Shown: piece after piece, positions 5,580 to 12,973 of the stretch
Layout of the letters: every line of letters starts with the position of its first letter
Position numbering within the stretch: the stretch's first letter is position 1
Source: Spirochaetia bacterium
Lineage (GTDB): Bacteria; Spirochaetota; Spirochaetia; Treponematales; Rectinemataceae
DNA: 13,960 bases
NCBI GenBank assembly: GCA_021286925.1
Contig: JAJTBL010000014.1
Coordinates: forward strand, 1 to 13,960
Reading direction: 5' to 3'
The notes under the pieces: model-generated
What the model saw: only the letters and a program-made list of their open reading frames with translations
Told to the model about the DNA's origin: nothing
The model's database searches: none
Program-made: the position numbers and the translations under genes

Positions 5580-6794
5580 CTAAAGAATTTCGACAATTCT
5601 GACTTTCAGATATCGTGACTCCTGATAGCCGGACACAATCGGGTGATCCAAATCCTGGGAGCGCTCTTCAATTGTTCTGAACCGTTTGCCGCAGTCAAAG
5701 GCAGCTTCCAGCAGCATTTTGTCGAAAAGGGCATCATCAAACCAATGGGAGCAGGAGCAGGTGACCAAAATGCCGCCCTTGTTCAGGAGCCTGAGGGCTC
5801 TTACATTGATTTCCTTGTAGCCTCGATATGCCTGAGGAATGGAAGATCGGCTTTTAGCGAAAGCCGGCGGATCCAGGATCACCATGTCGAATTTTTTGCC
5901 CTCTTTTTCAAAGGTTCGAAGTTGGTCGAAGGCGTTCGCCGAAAGTGTGGTAACCCGGTCGGCACAAGCGTTCCGGTCTGCGTTCTCCTGAACAGCCTTC
6001 AGCGCCTCATTCGAAGAATCCACGCAAACGACAGACGCGGCGCCTTTTGCAGCGCACAGGATGCCGAAGCCGCCCTGATTGCAGAAAATGTCCGCGACCT
6101 GCCGGCCTTTTGCGTATCGCGCCGCAGCCGCTCGGTTGGCGCGCTGATCGAGAAACCATCCTGTTTTCTGCCCGCCCAGAAGATCGACTGAAAAGGCAAG
6201 CCCGTTTTCTTCTATAATGATCGAATCTGGCACGCTTCCCGAAAGGATGCCGGTCGAATCTTCGAGCCCTTCCAGTTTTCGAACCGGAGCATCTGAACGC
6301 TCCATGATGCCCGCAGGTTTAAAAACCTTTTGCAGTGCCTCGATGATATTCGATTTTCGCTGATCGACGCCGAGGCTGAGAAACTGAGCCGAGAGCCATC
6401 TGCCATGCCTGCCGTCCGATGCCGATTTCCCGTTGAATAAATCCACAATAAGCCCGGGAACCGAATCAGCTTCGCCGAAAACCGCTCTGAAGCTTGCTTT
6501 TTCAAGATCGAAAAAGCGAGCCCGCCACGCAAGGCTTTCCTGAAAAGCCTGGATAAAAAAGGCAGTGTCGGCGCGGGAGCTGGTACGGGAAAAAATCCTG
6601 GCCTGAATTTTTGAAGCGGGGTTGAACAAGGCATAGCCCAGTTGTTTTCCGCGGCTGTCGCGGACGACGACTTCACTGCCGGGCGAGGGGTTCCCGTTGA
6701 TCGCTGCTATTTCGTTATCATAAATCCAGGGGTGTCCGCCCCTGATTCGCGTATCTTCTTTCGGTTTCAGCTGGACTGATGGCATCTGACTCAT
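5580..6794 (-). CDS. rlmI: RlmI-type 23S rRNA cytosine-C5 methyltransferase
   Basis: This is a SAM-dependent RNA methyltransferase of the RlmI/COG1092 family; E. coli RlmI makes m5C1962 in 23S rRNA. From ATG 6794 it has 404 residues, close to E. coli RlmI (about 396). Residues 1-80 are a PUA RNA-binding domain (RGGHPWIYDNEI, YALFNPASKIQARIF). A central RlmI-like segment follows, then the Rossmann methyltransferase with the SAM loop near residue 238 (VADIFCNQGGFG), D308-P-P (LDPPAF) and the catalytic-type cysteine C348 in TCSCSHW. The frame stays open to an ATG at 6887, but those extra 31 residues do not fit the family and would leave only 18 bases to the divergent radA start, so I chose 6794 (6785 is also possible). 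Neither start has a clear SD. Confidence 0.9.
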   Translation of the reverse strand: MSQMPSVQLKPKEDTRIRGGHPWIYDNEIAAINGNPSPGSEVVVRDSRGKQLGYALFNPASKIQARIFSRTSSRADTAFFIQAFQESLAWRARFFDLEKASFRAVFGEADSVPGLIVDLFNGKSASDGRHGRWLSAQFLSLGVDQRKSNIIEALQKVFKPAGIMERSDAPVRKLEGLEDSTGILSGSVPDSIIIEENGLAFSVDLLGGQKTGWFLDQRANRAAAARYAKGRQVADIFCNQGGFGILCAAKGAASVVCVDSSNEALKAVQENADRNACADRVTTLSANAFDQLRTFEKEGKKFDMVILDPPAFAKSRSSIPQAYRGYKEINVRALRLLNKGGILVTCSCSHWFDDALFDKMLLEAAFDCGKRFRTIEERSQDLDHPIVSGYQESRYLKVRIVEIL

Positions 6795-6868
6795 GGTGCC
6801 AAGGATAGCCTTTTGCCTGCCATCTGCGCAAGCACGGCACAAGCGAATACTCCTGCAGAATTTCGCTA

Positions 6869-6897
6869 TTGAAGCAAAGCGGCGCATGCGCTACCAT
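6869..6897 (+). promoter_or_regulatory. Possible radA promoter
   Basis: TTGAAG (6869-6874) and TACCAT (6892-6897) are spaced by exactly 17 bases, each matching consensus at 4 of 6 positions. The start of transcription would fall at about 6904-6906, on or next to the radA ATG. This is a modest prediction from sequence alone. Confidence 0.35.
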
Positions 6898-6905
6898 AGC
6901 CGCGT

Positions 6906-8276
6906 ATGAAAAAGCCATCAGTCGCCTACATCTGTTCCAATTGCGGGCACAGCGAGCCAAAATGGCTGGGGCGCTGTCCCGAATGCGGGCAATGGAATAC
7001 GCTCGTTGAGCAAAATGCGATGCCGCGCTCGGCGCATGCTGATGTCAAAGGTGAAACCTATCCTGTTCCGATTAAGGCGATTGATCCGGCCAGCGGGACA
7101 CGCCTGCTTTCAGGCAGTCAGGAACTGGATCGGGTGCTGGGCGGCGGTTTCATGCGCGGCTCGGCGATTCTGCTGGGCGGTGAGCCGGGGATCGGGAAAA
7201 GCACCCTGCTCTTGCAGGTTTGCTCGCGGCTTGAAACAAAAGGCCGCGTCTTGTATGTTTCGGGCGAAGAATCGCCGGCGCAGATTAGGCTCCGGGCAGA
7301 CCGGCTCGGCGCGCTTCGGGAAAGCATAGAAGTCCTGTGCGCGACCAACCTGGACAGGATTATGTCCGTTTTTGACGCGGTTAAGCCGGTTCTGATTGTC
7401 ATCGACTCGATTCAAACCATCTATTCGCCGGAGGCCGGTGCGATACCGGGCACTGCCAACCAGATAAAATACTGCACGCTGGAAATGACGGATTGGGTTA
7501 AAAACCACGATGCCATCATTATTTTTGTCGCTCATGTGACCAAGGATGGTCTGATTGCCGGTCCGAAGGTAGCTGAGCATATTGTGGACGCGGTGCTGGC
7601 CTTCGAGCAGGCGGAAGGCGATATCCGGGCTCTCCGGGCGTCGAAAAATCGATTCGGTTCTACCGATGAGCTGGGGCTGTATCGAATGAGTTCCGCCGGG
7701 CTTGCGGAGCTGACCGACCCCTCCGGGATTCTGCTGGTAAAACGGGATGGCGGCTTGCCTCCGGGTGTCGCGATCGCGATTGTGCATGAGGGGTCGCGCA
7801 TCCTGCTGGTGGAAATCCAGGCGCTGACAGTGCCGGCGAAAGCAGGTATTACGCGGGTTTATTCGGATCGAATCGACTCGTCCAGAGTTGCGCGAATCGC
7901 GGCGGTCCTGGAAAAACAGACGGGGCTTCGGCTTTCTGATCAGGATATTTATGTGAATGTCGCGGGAGGCGTGCGGCTGGGAGAGCCGGGTATTGACCTT
8001 GCGCTCGCCGCCGCGCTCTATTCGGCACGGACTTCTCAGCCATTGCCGCTCGGTTCCGCGCTTGCCGGAGAGTTATCGCTTGCCGGTGAAATACGGCCGG
8101 TCAGGCAGATGGGCAAGCGCGCGCGGGCTGCGCGGACCCTGAATTTCACCAGGGTCATCGGTCCCGGGGAAAGCACGCTGACGGAAAATGGCAGACATGA
8201 GCGGCAGCCTGTCGGCGAATGGCTGAAGGTCGAATCACTGAAATCCGCATTGCGGATCTTATGGAGCAATGAATGA
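6906..8276 (+). CDS. radA: DNA repair/recombination protein RadA (Sms)
   Basis: RadA is a RecA-related hexameric DNA helicase that drives branch migration and D-loop extension in recombination. At 456 residues it has the family length. The N-terminal zinc finger has C10, C13, C24 and C27. The RecA-like ATPase has Walker A at 91-100 (GGEPGIGKST), a Walker B region (VLIVIDSIQT) and the RadA-specific K247-NRFG motif. The C-terminal third is the Lon-like domain (VAGGVRLGEPGIDLALAAAL). All key motifs are intact. The finger's usual distance from the N-terminus supports ATG 6906, yet no SD is visible upstream, and a possible promoter places transcription start at the ATG itself. Its stop overlaps the malQ start (ATGA), so the two are translationally coupled. 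Confidence 0.97.
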   Translation: MKKPSVAYICSNCGHSEPKWLGRCPECGQWNTLVEQNAMPRSAHADVKGETYPVPIKAIDPASGTRLLSGSQELDRVLGGGFMRGSAILLGGEPGIGKSTLLLQVCSRLETKGRVLYVSGEESPAQIRLRADRLGALRESIEVLCATNLDRIMSVFDAVKPVLIVIDSIQTIYSPEAGAIPGTANQIKYCTLEMTDWVKNHDAIIIFVAHVTKDGLIAGPKVAEHIVDAVLAFEQAEGDIRALRASKNRFGSTDELGLYRMSSAGLAELTDPSGILLVKRDGGLPPGVAIAIVHEGSRILLVEIQALTVPAKAGITRVYSDRIDSSRVARIAAVLEKQTGLRLSDQDIYVNVAGGVRLGEPGIDLALAAALYSARTSQPLPLGSALAGELSLAGEIRPVRQMGKRARAARTLNFTRVIGPGESTLTENGRHERQPVGEWLKVESLKSALRILWSNE

Positions 8277-10291
8277 ATTTTTTGAATTCCGAAAAAAGAA
8301 TCATAGGTACGGCGGTACCGCTTTTTGCGTTGCGCGATAGCGAGACTTCCGTATGCGGCGAATTTCCATCTCTGAAGGCGTTAGGCGATCTTGCAAAGGA
8401 CTGGAATCTCAACCTTATTCAGCTTTTACCAGTCAATGATACAGGAACCGGAGCTTCGCCCTACAGCGCGTTGAGCGCTTTCGCCCTGCATCCGGTTTAT
8501 ATCAGGATTGAGGATATTTCATGGAAAGGATCAGCAGCCTCGAAAGAAAAGATTGCGTCGATGCTTTCTGATTTTGCTACCCGCTATGCTGGCAATAAAC
8601 GAGTTCCCTTTGATCAAATTGTCGCTGAAAAATTGGCAATTCTCAGGGAGATTTGGAATTCCGCCAACCCTGCGCCTATGAAGCGAATCGAGGCATTCAT
8701 CAAGGCTCAGCCATGGGTTAAACCCTATGCCTGCTTTGTTGCAATGAAATCTCGCAATCAAGACAAGCCGTGGTGGGAATGGAGAGAATACCGGAATCCA
8801 ACACCGGAGAATATAGAAAAATTCTGGAGTGACCCTGCGTTTTCGAATGAGCTTTTCTTTCATGCGTGGGTTCAGATGATCGCGAAAGAGCAATTTGCCG
8901 AGGCATGCAGATATGTCTTCAGTCTCGGTATCGACATCATGGGGGATATTCCCATTTTACTCAACAAAGACTCCGCTGATGTATGGTTTGAGCGCCGTTA
9001 CTTTAATTTGGATTTTTCAGCGGGTGCGCCTCCCGACATGTATTCTGCGCTTGGCCAGAATTGGGGATTTCCGCTCTACCGCTGGGATGCGATTGAAGCA
9101 TCAGGCTTTGTGTTCTGGAAAAACCGCCTTGCCTATGCCGATGTATTTTATTCGAGTTATCGCATCGATCATGTTTTGGGATTTTTTAGAATCTGGGGTG
9201 TCAGCAATTCGGAAATCGATGCTTTTCTCGGCAGGTTCATTCCCGAGTATACCATCGAATATCATGAGCTTGCCGCCATGGGTTTTGATCAGGCTCGCAT
9301 AACCTGGTTGTCAAAACCCCATATTCCCGCTTCAGTCATCGATGAAGCCCTTTCTTCTCTGTCCTTCGAAGCCGCGTTACAAGCGAAAAGCGCTCTCTTC
9401 AGCCAGATTGGCAGCGAACCGCTCTATCGATTCAATCCAGCGATTCATGGCGGCAAAGATATTCAGGCAATTCTCGGGGACGGTGAGATAACAGGCAGGG
9501 TTCTCTCGTGGTGGCGTAACCGGACGTTATACGAAGTCGAACCGGGAAAGTTCGTTCCTTCATGGGAATATTCGCGGACAACAGCCTGGGGAACCTTGTC
9601 TGAAAATGAAAAGCATGTGCTTGAAGCGCTCTTTGCCCGCAGAAAGGGCGAGTCGCTGACCCTGTGGGAAAACACGGGGAAAAAAATTCTCGGCATGGTT
9701 TCGGGAAGCGTGAAAATGCAGGCGTGTGCCGAAGATCTCGGCGCGGTTCCGCCCTGCGTCCCAGCTGTCCTCGATGAGCTCGGGATTCCCGGGCTGCGCG
9801 TGCTCCGCTGGCATAGAAAGTGGGATGAAGCGGGGGCGCCTTTTGTACCGCTTGCTGATTATCCAGTCAATGCGGTCGCCTGTCCTTCGGTTCATGATTC
9901 ATCAAATATTCGCCAGTGGTGGGAAGAAGAGGCTGACAAGCAAACGGTTTGGGATTTGTTGTGCAAAGCGATGGATGGGGATTCAGCCAAGGATACCGCC
10001 GCTCCTGAAAAACTGGAACCTGCTGACATGGTGTTTTTCCTGCAAGCATTCGCGACAGTTGCTTCACGGTTTGCGGTCATACCATTGCAGGACCTGCTAG
10101 CCTGCGATGTGCGATATCGAGAACAAAATCCGGCAGATGAAAGAATCAATATTCCGGGGACCATGCTGCCGGGAAATTGGGTTTACCGCATGAAACCAAG
10201 CCTGGCTGTTCTGCGCGCTGACAGCAAATTCAGCGCAGTGATCCGCGAAATTTCCAAGATGCGGCAGTATTCTCAGCGTGGGGTATCTTGA
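8273..10291 (+). CDS. malQ: 4-alpha-glucanotransferase (GH77, DPE2-like)
   Basis: Amylomaltase transfers alpha-1,4-glucan chains between sugars in the cytoplasm, for maltose, maltodextrin or glycogen use. At 672 residues it is a full GH77 enzyme. The nucleophile is D299 in YRIDHVLGFFRIW, the acid/base is E487 in CAEDLG, and the third carboxylate is D542 in HDSS. GDIPILLNKDSADVW and GAPPDMYSALGQNWGFP are family marks. The wording of several motifs (GFFRIW, and HDSS for the bacterial HDNDT) and the long stretch between D299 and E487 resemble plant DPE2 more than E. coli MalQ. The starch-binding CBM20 modules of plant DPE2 are absent. The start codon overlaps the radA stop (ATGA), with GGAG six bases upstream. 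The next gene starts one base after its stop. Confidence 0.95.
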   Translation: MNFLNSEKRIIGTAVPLFALRDSETSVCGEFPSLKALGDLAKDWNLNLIQLLPVNDTGTGASPYSALSAFALHPVYIRIEDISWKGSAASKEKIASMLSDFATRYAGNKRVPFDQIVAEKLAILREIWNSANPAPMKRIEAFIKAQPWVKPYACFVAMKSRNQDKPWWEWREYRNPTPENIEKFWSDPAFSNELFFHAWVQMIAKEQFAEACRYVFSLGIDIMGDIPILLNKDSADVWFERRYFNLDFSAGAPPDMYSALGQNWGFPLYRWDAIEASGFVFWKNRLAYADVFYSSYRIDHVLGFFRIWGVSNSEIDAFLGRFIPEYTIEYHELAAMGFDQARITWLSKPHIPASVIDEALSSLSFEAALQAKSALFSQIGSEPLYRFNPAIHGGKDIQAILGDGEITGRVLSWWRNRTLYEVEPGKFVPSWEYSRTTAWGTLSENEKHVLEALFARRKGESLTLWENTGKKILGMVSGSVKMQACAEDLGAVPPCVPAVLDELGIPGLRVLRWHRKWDEAGAPFVPLADYPVNAVACPSVHDSSNIRQWWEEEADKQTVWDLLCKAMDGDSAKDTAAPEKLEPADMVFFLQAFATVASRFAVIPLQDLLACDVRYREQNPADERINIPGTMLPGNWVYRMKPSLAVLRADSKFSAVIREISKMRQYSQRGVS

Positions 10292-10292
10292 G

Positions 10293-11246
10293 ATGGACAA
10301 TCAGCTGTACCGGAAAGTATCGCGCGCTCTTATGGACGGCGCGAAAAATTCGATTTCAACAATTTTATTTCTCTTGAAAATCATGATACCCACAAGCCTC
10401 GCGGTTTCATTGCTTGGTTGGAGTGGCATTCTGAAAGTCGTCGCCGGGTTTCTTGCGCCGCTCATGAAACTCATCGGATTGCCGGGCGAGGCCGCGTTTG
10501 TCTTTATTTCGGGAGCCCTGCTGAACAATTATTCCGCGATAGCAGTCCTGACGAGTCTCGAATTTTCGCTGCGGGATGCTACTATTCTCGCAGTCATGTG
10601 TTTGATATCGCATAACCTTATCATTGAAACAACTGTTATGAAGTCGACCGGATCTTCAGCGCTGAAAATGGTTGTTCTTCGAGTTTGCACTGCATTTATC
10701 GCGGCATTCATGCTGAATCTTCTGCTGCCGCGATCGAGCGCCGGCATCGTCTTTTCTGAAGGAACGTCAGCCAGTTCGATGGCTTTTGTACCGATGCTCG
10801 CCGCCTGGGGAATTTCTACCTTCAAACTTGTCATCAAGATCACTCTATATGTTCTTGTGATCATGATGATGCAGAGCGTCTTTGAAGAATTCAAACTCAT
10901 GGATTTTCTTTCAAAATTCCTTGAGCCGTTTATGAAATTTTTCGGTCTGCCCGCAAAAGCAAGTTTTCTGTGGATTGTTATCAATATTGTCGGATACGCG
11001 TACGGGGCCGGGATTCTTAAAAGCGAGGCGGAATCAGGGAGAATGACCAGGCAGGAAAGCGATTTATTCAATCACCATGCTGCTATTTCGCATTCACTAC
11101 TGGAAGATACTATTCTCTATTCAGCCCTCGCGGTTCCAATTTTCTGGCTTGTCATTCCGAGGCTTGTGCTGGCGACAGCCTCCGTGTGGCTTGAACGCGG
11201 CCGAAGGCATTATTTCAAGCGATCATTCAAAGTTGGCACCCGCTGA
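10293..11246 (+). CDS. Nucleoside-recognition (Gate) domain membrane protein, duplicated
   Basis: This 317-residue inner-membrane protein has two copies of the Gate (nucleoside recognition) domain seen in SpmA/SpmB and nucleoside transporters. The copies can be aligned by eye. LAPLMKLIGLPGEAAF in the first half matches LEPFMKFFGLPAKASF in the second, and ISHNLIIETTV matches ISHSLLEDTIL. Each half has hydrophobic segments of membrane-spanning length. Substrate and function are unknown; by family it may transport or sense a small molecule, and SpmA/SpmB act in spore maturation in Firmicutes. The ATG at 10293 is chosen, one base after the malQ stop, with a weak GGGG SD inside malQ. An in-frame GTG at 10278 would overlap malQ. 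It is probably the last gene of the radA-malQ transcript and converges on ccdA, 27 bases away. Confidence 0.85.
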   Translation: MDNQLYRKVSRALMDGAKNSISTILFLLKIMIPTSLAVSLLGWSGILKVVAGFLAPLMKLIGLPGEAAFVFISGALLNNYSAIAVLTSLEFSLRDATILAVMCLISHNLIIETTVMKSTGSSALKMVVLRVCTAFIAAFMLNLLLPRSSAGIVFSEGTSASSMAFVPMLAAWGISTFKLVIKITLYVLVIMMMQSVFEEFKLMDFLSKFLEPFMKFFGLPAKASFLWIVINIVGYAYGAGILKSEAESGRMTRQESDLFNHHAAISHSLLEDTILYSALAVPIFWLVIPRLVLATASVWLERGRRHYFKRSFKVGTR

Positions 11247-11273
11247 GAAAACGCCATTCTTTGCTGAATTGAA

Positions 11274-12236
11274 TCAAAGTCCGGAAAAACTCAGCCATTT
11301 GGCGCTGAAAGCAAGGAGGCTGAACCAGCCCAGCATTTCAGCTGCAAATGCAAGCGCGATAACTCCGAAAAAGCCAATTCGAAATGGTGTCAGCCTGCGG
11401 GACACTTGATTGTTTCGCCGCGGAATCGCAGGCAGGGCAATCAAAACGCTGAGGATGCCATAGACGACAGCCGCTATTGTCTTTGAAAGCCCAGTGTTCG
11501 CCGTGCTGAATTCTTCAACTGAGGCTCCTATCCTCGCGAAAAAACCCGAGATGGCGGAAAGGTTGCCAAAGGCCATGATAAGGCCGAACAGAACCAGCAC
11601 CAGGCCTGAGACAATCCTGACTTTGTTTCCCTGTTTTTTGAAAAAGCCGAGCACTGGCTTGAGCCGGTCGAAAAACAAGCCTGTCGCGATAAACGGAATC
11701 GCGAAACCTGAGGAATAAGCCACTAAAAGCAGGGCTGAATTCAGCAGATTGCCATCTCTTCCGGCGTAGAGCAGAATTGATGCAAGGATCGGACCGATGC
11801 ATGGCGACCAGCCAGCGGAAAAAGCCAGCCCCAGAATAAATGAACCCGCGACACCCTGCGTTTTTTTGCCGGTAAATTTACTTATAAGCCGCGTGTCTGC
11901 TCCCAAAAGCTTGATAAAATCGAAGATGAGGTTGAATCCAAGCAGAATTATGATGATGCCGCCGGCGAGGCTGATAATCTGTGAAGCGCCGGCTCTGCCA
12001 AGAAACATGGCTGATCCTGAAAAAATCAAGGCAAAGGCGGTAAAGGCGGTCGTAAAGCCCAGTGAAAAAGCGATGCTTCGGATAAAAACCCGGGCGCGTG
12101 AATTTCTTTTTTCAAGGTCAGCGACCGTAGTGCCTGAAATGAAGGAGAGATAGGCAGGCACCAGCGGAAGCACGCAGGGAGAGAGAAAGGACAGAAGGCC
12201 TGCGAGAATGGCGGCTGGAATTCCGGGCTGGTTCAT
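11274..12236 (-). CDS. ccdA: CcdA-type thiol-disulfide electron-transfer membrane protein
   Basis: CcdA/DsbD-family proteins carry reducing equivalents from cytoplasmic thioredoxin across the inner membrane to envelope thiol proteins. The two redox cysteines are present: C21 in LSFLSPCVLPLVPAYLSF and C146 in AGWSPCIGPILAS, each in the family's pseudo-symmetric half. The protein is almost wholly hydrophobic membrane segments. At 320 residues it is longer than a typical six-helix CcdA (about 230-250). The extra C-terminal part (about 235-320) seems to add two or more membrane segments separated by a basic loop (PRRNNQVSRR). Its ATG overlaps the tlpA stop by an ATGA, so the pair is translationally coupled. 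No cytochrome c or haem-lyase gene is nearby, so general disulfide reduction in the envelope is as likely as cytochrome maturation. Confidence 0.93.
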   Translation of the reverse strand: MNQPGIPAAILAGLLSFLSPCVLPLVPAYLSFISGTTVADLEKRNSRARVFIRSIAFSLGFTTAFTAFALIFSGSAMFLGRAGASQIISLAGGIIIILLGFNLIFDFIKLLGADTRLISKFTGKKTQGVAGSFILGLAFSAGWSPCIGPILASILLYAGRDGNLLNSALLLVAYSSGFAIPFIATGLFFDRLKPVLGFFKKQGNKVRIVSGLVLVLFGLIMAFGNLSAISGFFARIGASVEEFSTANTGLSKTIAAVVYGILSVLIALPAIPRRNNQVSRRLTPFRIGFFGVIALAFAAEMLGWFSLLAFSAKWLSFSGL

Positions 12237-12802
12237 TTTTTCGCTAATTCACTTAATATTGCGACAAGTTCAGGATTGGAATAATCATAAGCGCCAATCA
12301 CAGCCGCAATGAACATTCCGTTTTTATCAATCAGATAGGTTGTCGGAATCCCTTGTGAAGCATAGGTCCTGGAGAGCAGGTTCTGCGGATCCAGATAAAC
12401 GGGATAGGTCATTTTCTGCTGAGCCACAAATTTCTTGACTGTATCGGGAGTCTCGCCGACACTTACCGCGAAAATTTCAAAATTCTGCCCTTTCATGGTG
12501 GTGTGCAGTTTTTCGATTGTTGGAATTTCCTGTTTGCAGGGAGGACACCAGGTAGCCCAGAAATTGAGCAGTACAACTTTTCCCTTGAGCGAACTTCTCG
12601 ATTTTGTTTCTCCGGAAAGCGTGGTGACTTTAAAGTCCTGATACTGGAAGGCTGGTTCGAAAATGTAGAAACCAAGCTTTTCGAGCTTTTCCGCATACCA
12701 GGGGCGATCCTGCGCGGCAGAAACAGGAAGCAGAGCCGCAGTCAGCATCATAAGAAGAAGGGCTGGAAGCACTCTATGGGGCAAATTTCGTTTTAAAAAC
12801 AT
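12233..12802 (-). CDS. Periplasmic TlpA/ResA-like thioredoxin
   Basis: This is a secreted thioredoxin-fold protein, probably reduced by the adjacent CcdA. From ATG 12802 it has 189 residues. There is a clear signal peptide: basic KRNLPHR, a hydrophobic core (VLPALLLMMLTAALL) and a likely cut near A29-A30 (PVSA-AQD). No lipobox cysteine is present, so the mature protein is probably soluble or anchored by an uncut signal. The AhpC/TSA-thioredoxin domain has the active site W85-C86-P-P-C89, then the TlpA-type region AVSVGE and the cis-proline P153 (GIPTTYLID). The start is set by GAGG six bases upstream; an in-frame TTG at 12823 lacks such support. Its stop overlaps the ccdA start. A 6-bp inverted repeat lies in the leader. 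Confidence 0.93.
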   Translation of the reverse strand: MFLKRNLPHRVLPALLLMMLTAALLPVSAAQDRPWYAEKLEKLGFYIFEPAFQYQDFKVTTLSGETKSRSSLKGKVVLLNFWATWCPPCKQEIPTIEKLHTTMKGQNFEIFAVSVGETPDTVKKFVAQQKMTYPVYLDPQNLLSRTYASQGIPTTYLIDKNGMFIAAVIGAYDYSNPELVAILSELAKK

Positions 12803-12810
12803 CTCGTACC

Positions 12811-12843
12811 TCGGACAATCCAATTTTTTAAATCAAAGTCCGA
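12811..12843 (-). promoter_or_regulatory. Inverted repeat in the tlpA leader, touching the SD
   Basis: TCGGAC (12811-12816) and GTCCGA (12838-12843) are a perfect 6-bp inverted repeat with a 21-base AT-rich spacer. Read on the minus strand, the repeat arm nearest tlpA overlaps the first bases of its GAGG SD. It could be a hairpin that covers the SD or an operator between tlpA and clpP. A third related half (TTCGGA) lies at 12855-12859. Chance remains possible. Confidence 0.3.
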
Positions 12844-12973
12844 ATGGTGAAGGTTCGGAATTCGATTTATTAAAAAAATACTATATTAGGAAGGCTTTGG
12901 GCAAGCATAACTTTGATGGTTGTCGAAAGAAGCAAAAAAATAGTATCTTAAGCCAGTAGTTTGAGGAGATTGA

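Noticed and set aside
5643..6191. 182-codon open frame on the plus strand inside the methyltransferase gene
   Set aside because: It is antisense to the conserved SAM-binding and DPPAF motifs and has no SD or domain of its own.
6795..6887. Upstream ATG for the RlmI-type gene
   Set aside because: The added 31 residues are not family-like, and this start would leave 18 bases to the divergent radA start; the PUA domain begins normally from 6794.
7110..7787. 225-codon open frame on the minus strand inside radA
   Set aside because: radA is intact on the other strand, and the antisense product is rich in Arg, Gln and Pro with no recognisable domain, as expected of a shadow in GC-rich coding DNA.
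10278..10292. GTG start for the gate protein, overlapping malQ
   Set aside because: The ATG at 10293 is one base after the malQ stop and gives a normal N-terminus; the GTG has no SD of its own.
11259..11279. CTTTG/CAAAG repeat between the convergent gate and ccdA genes as a two-way terminator
   Set aside because: It is 5 bp, AT-rich, lacks T-runs and partly lies inside ccdA.
12803..12823. TTG start for the TlpA-like gene
   Set aside because: ATG 12802 has GAGG at a good distance and begins directly with a proper signal peptide.
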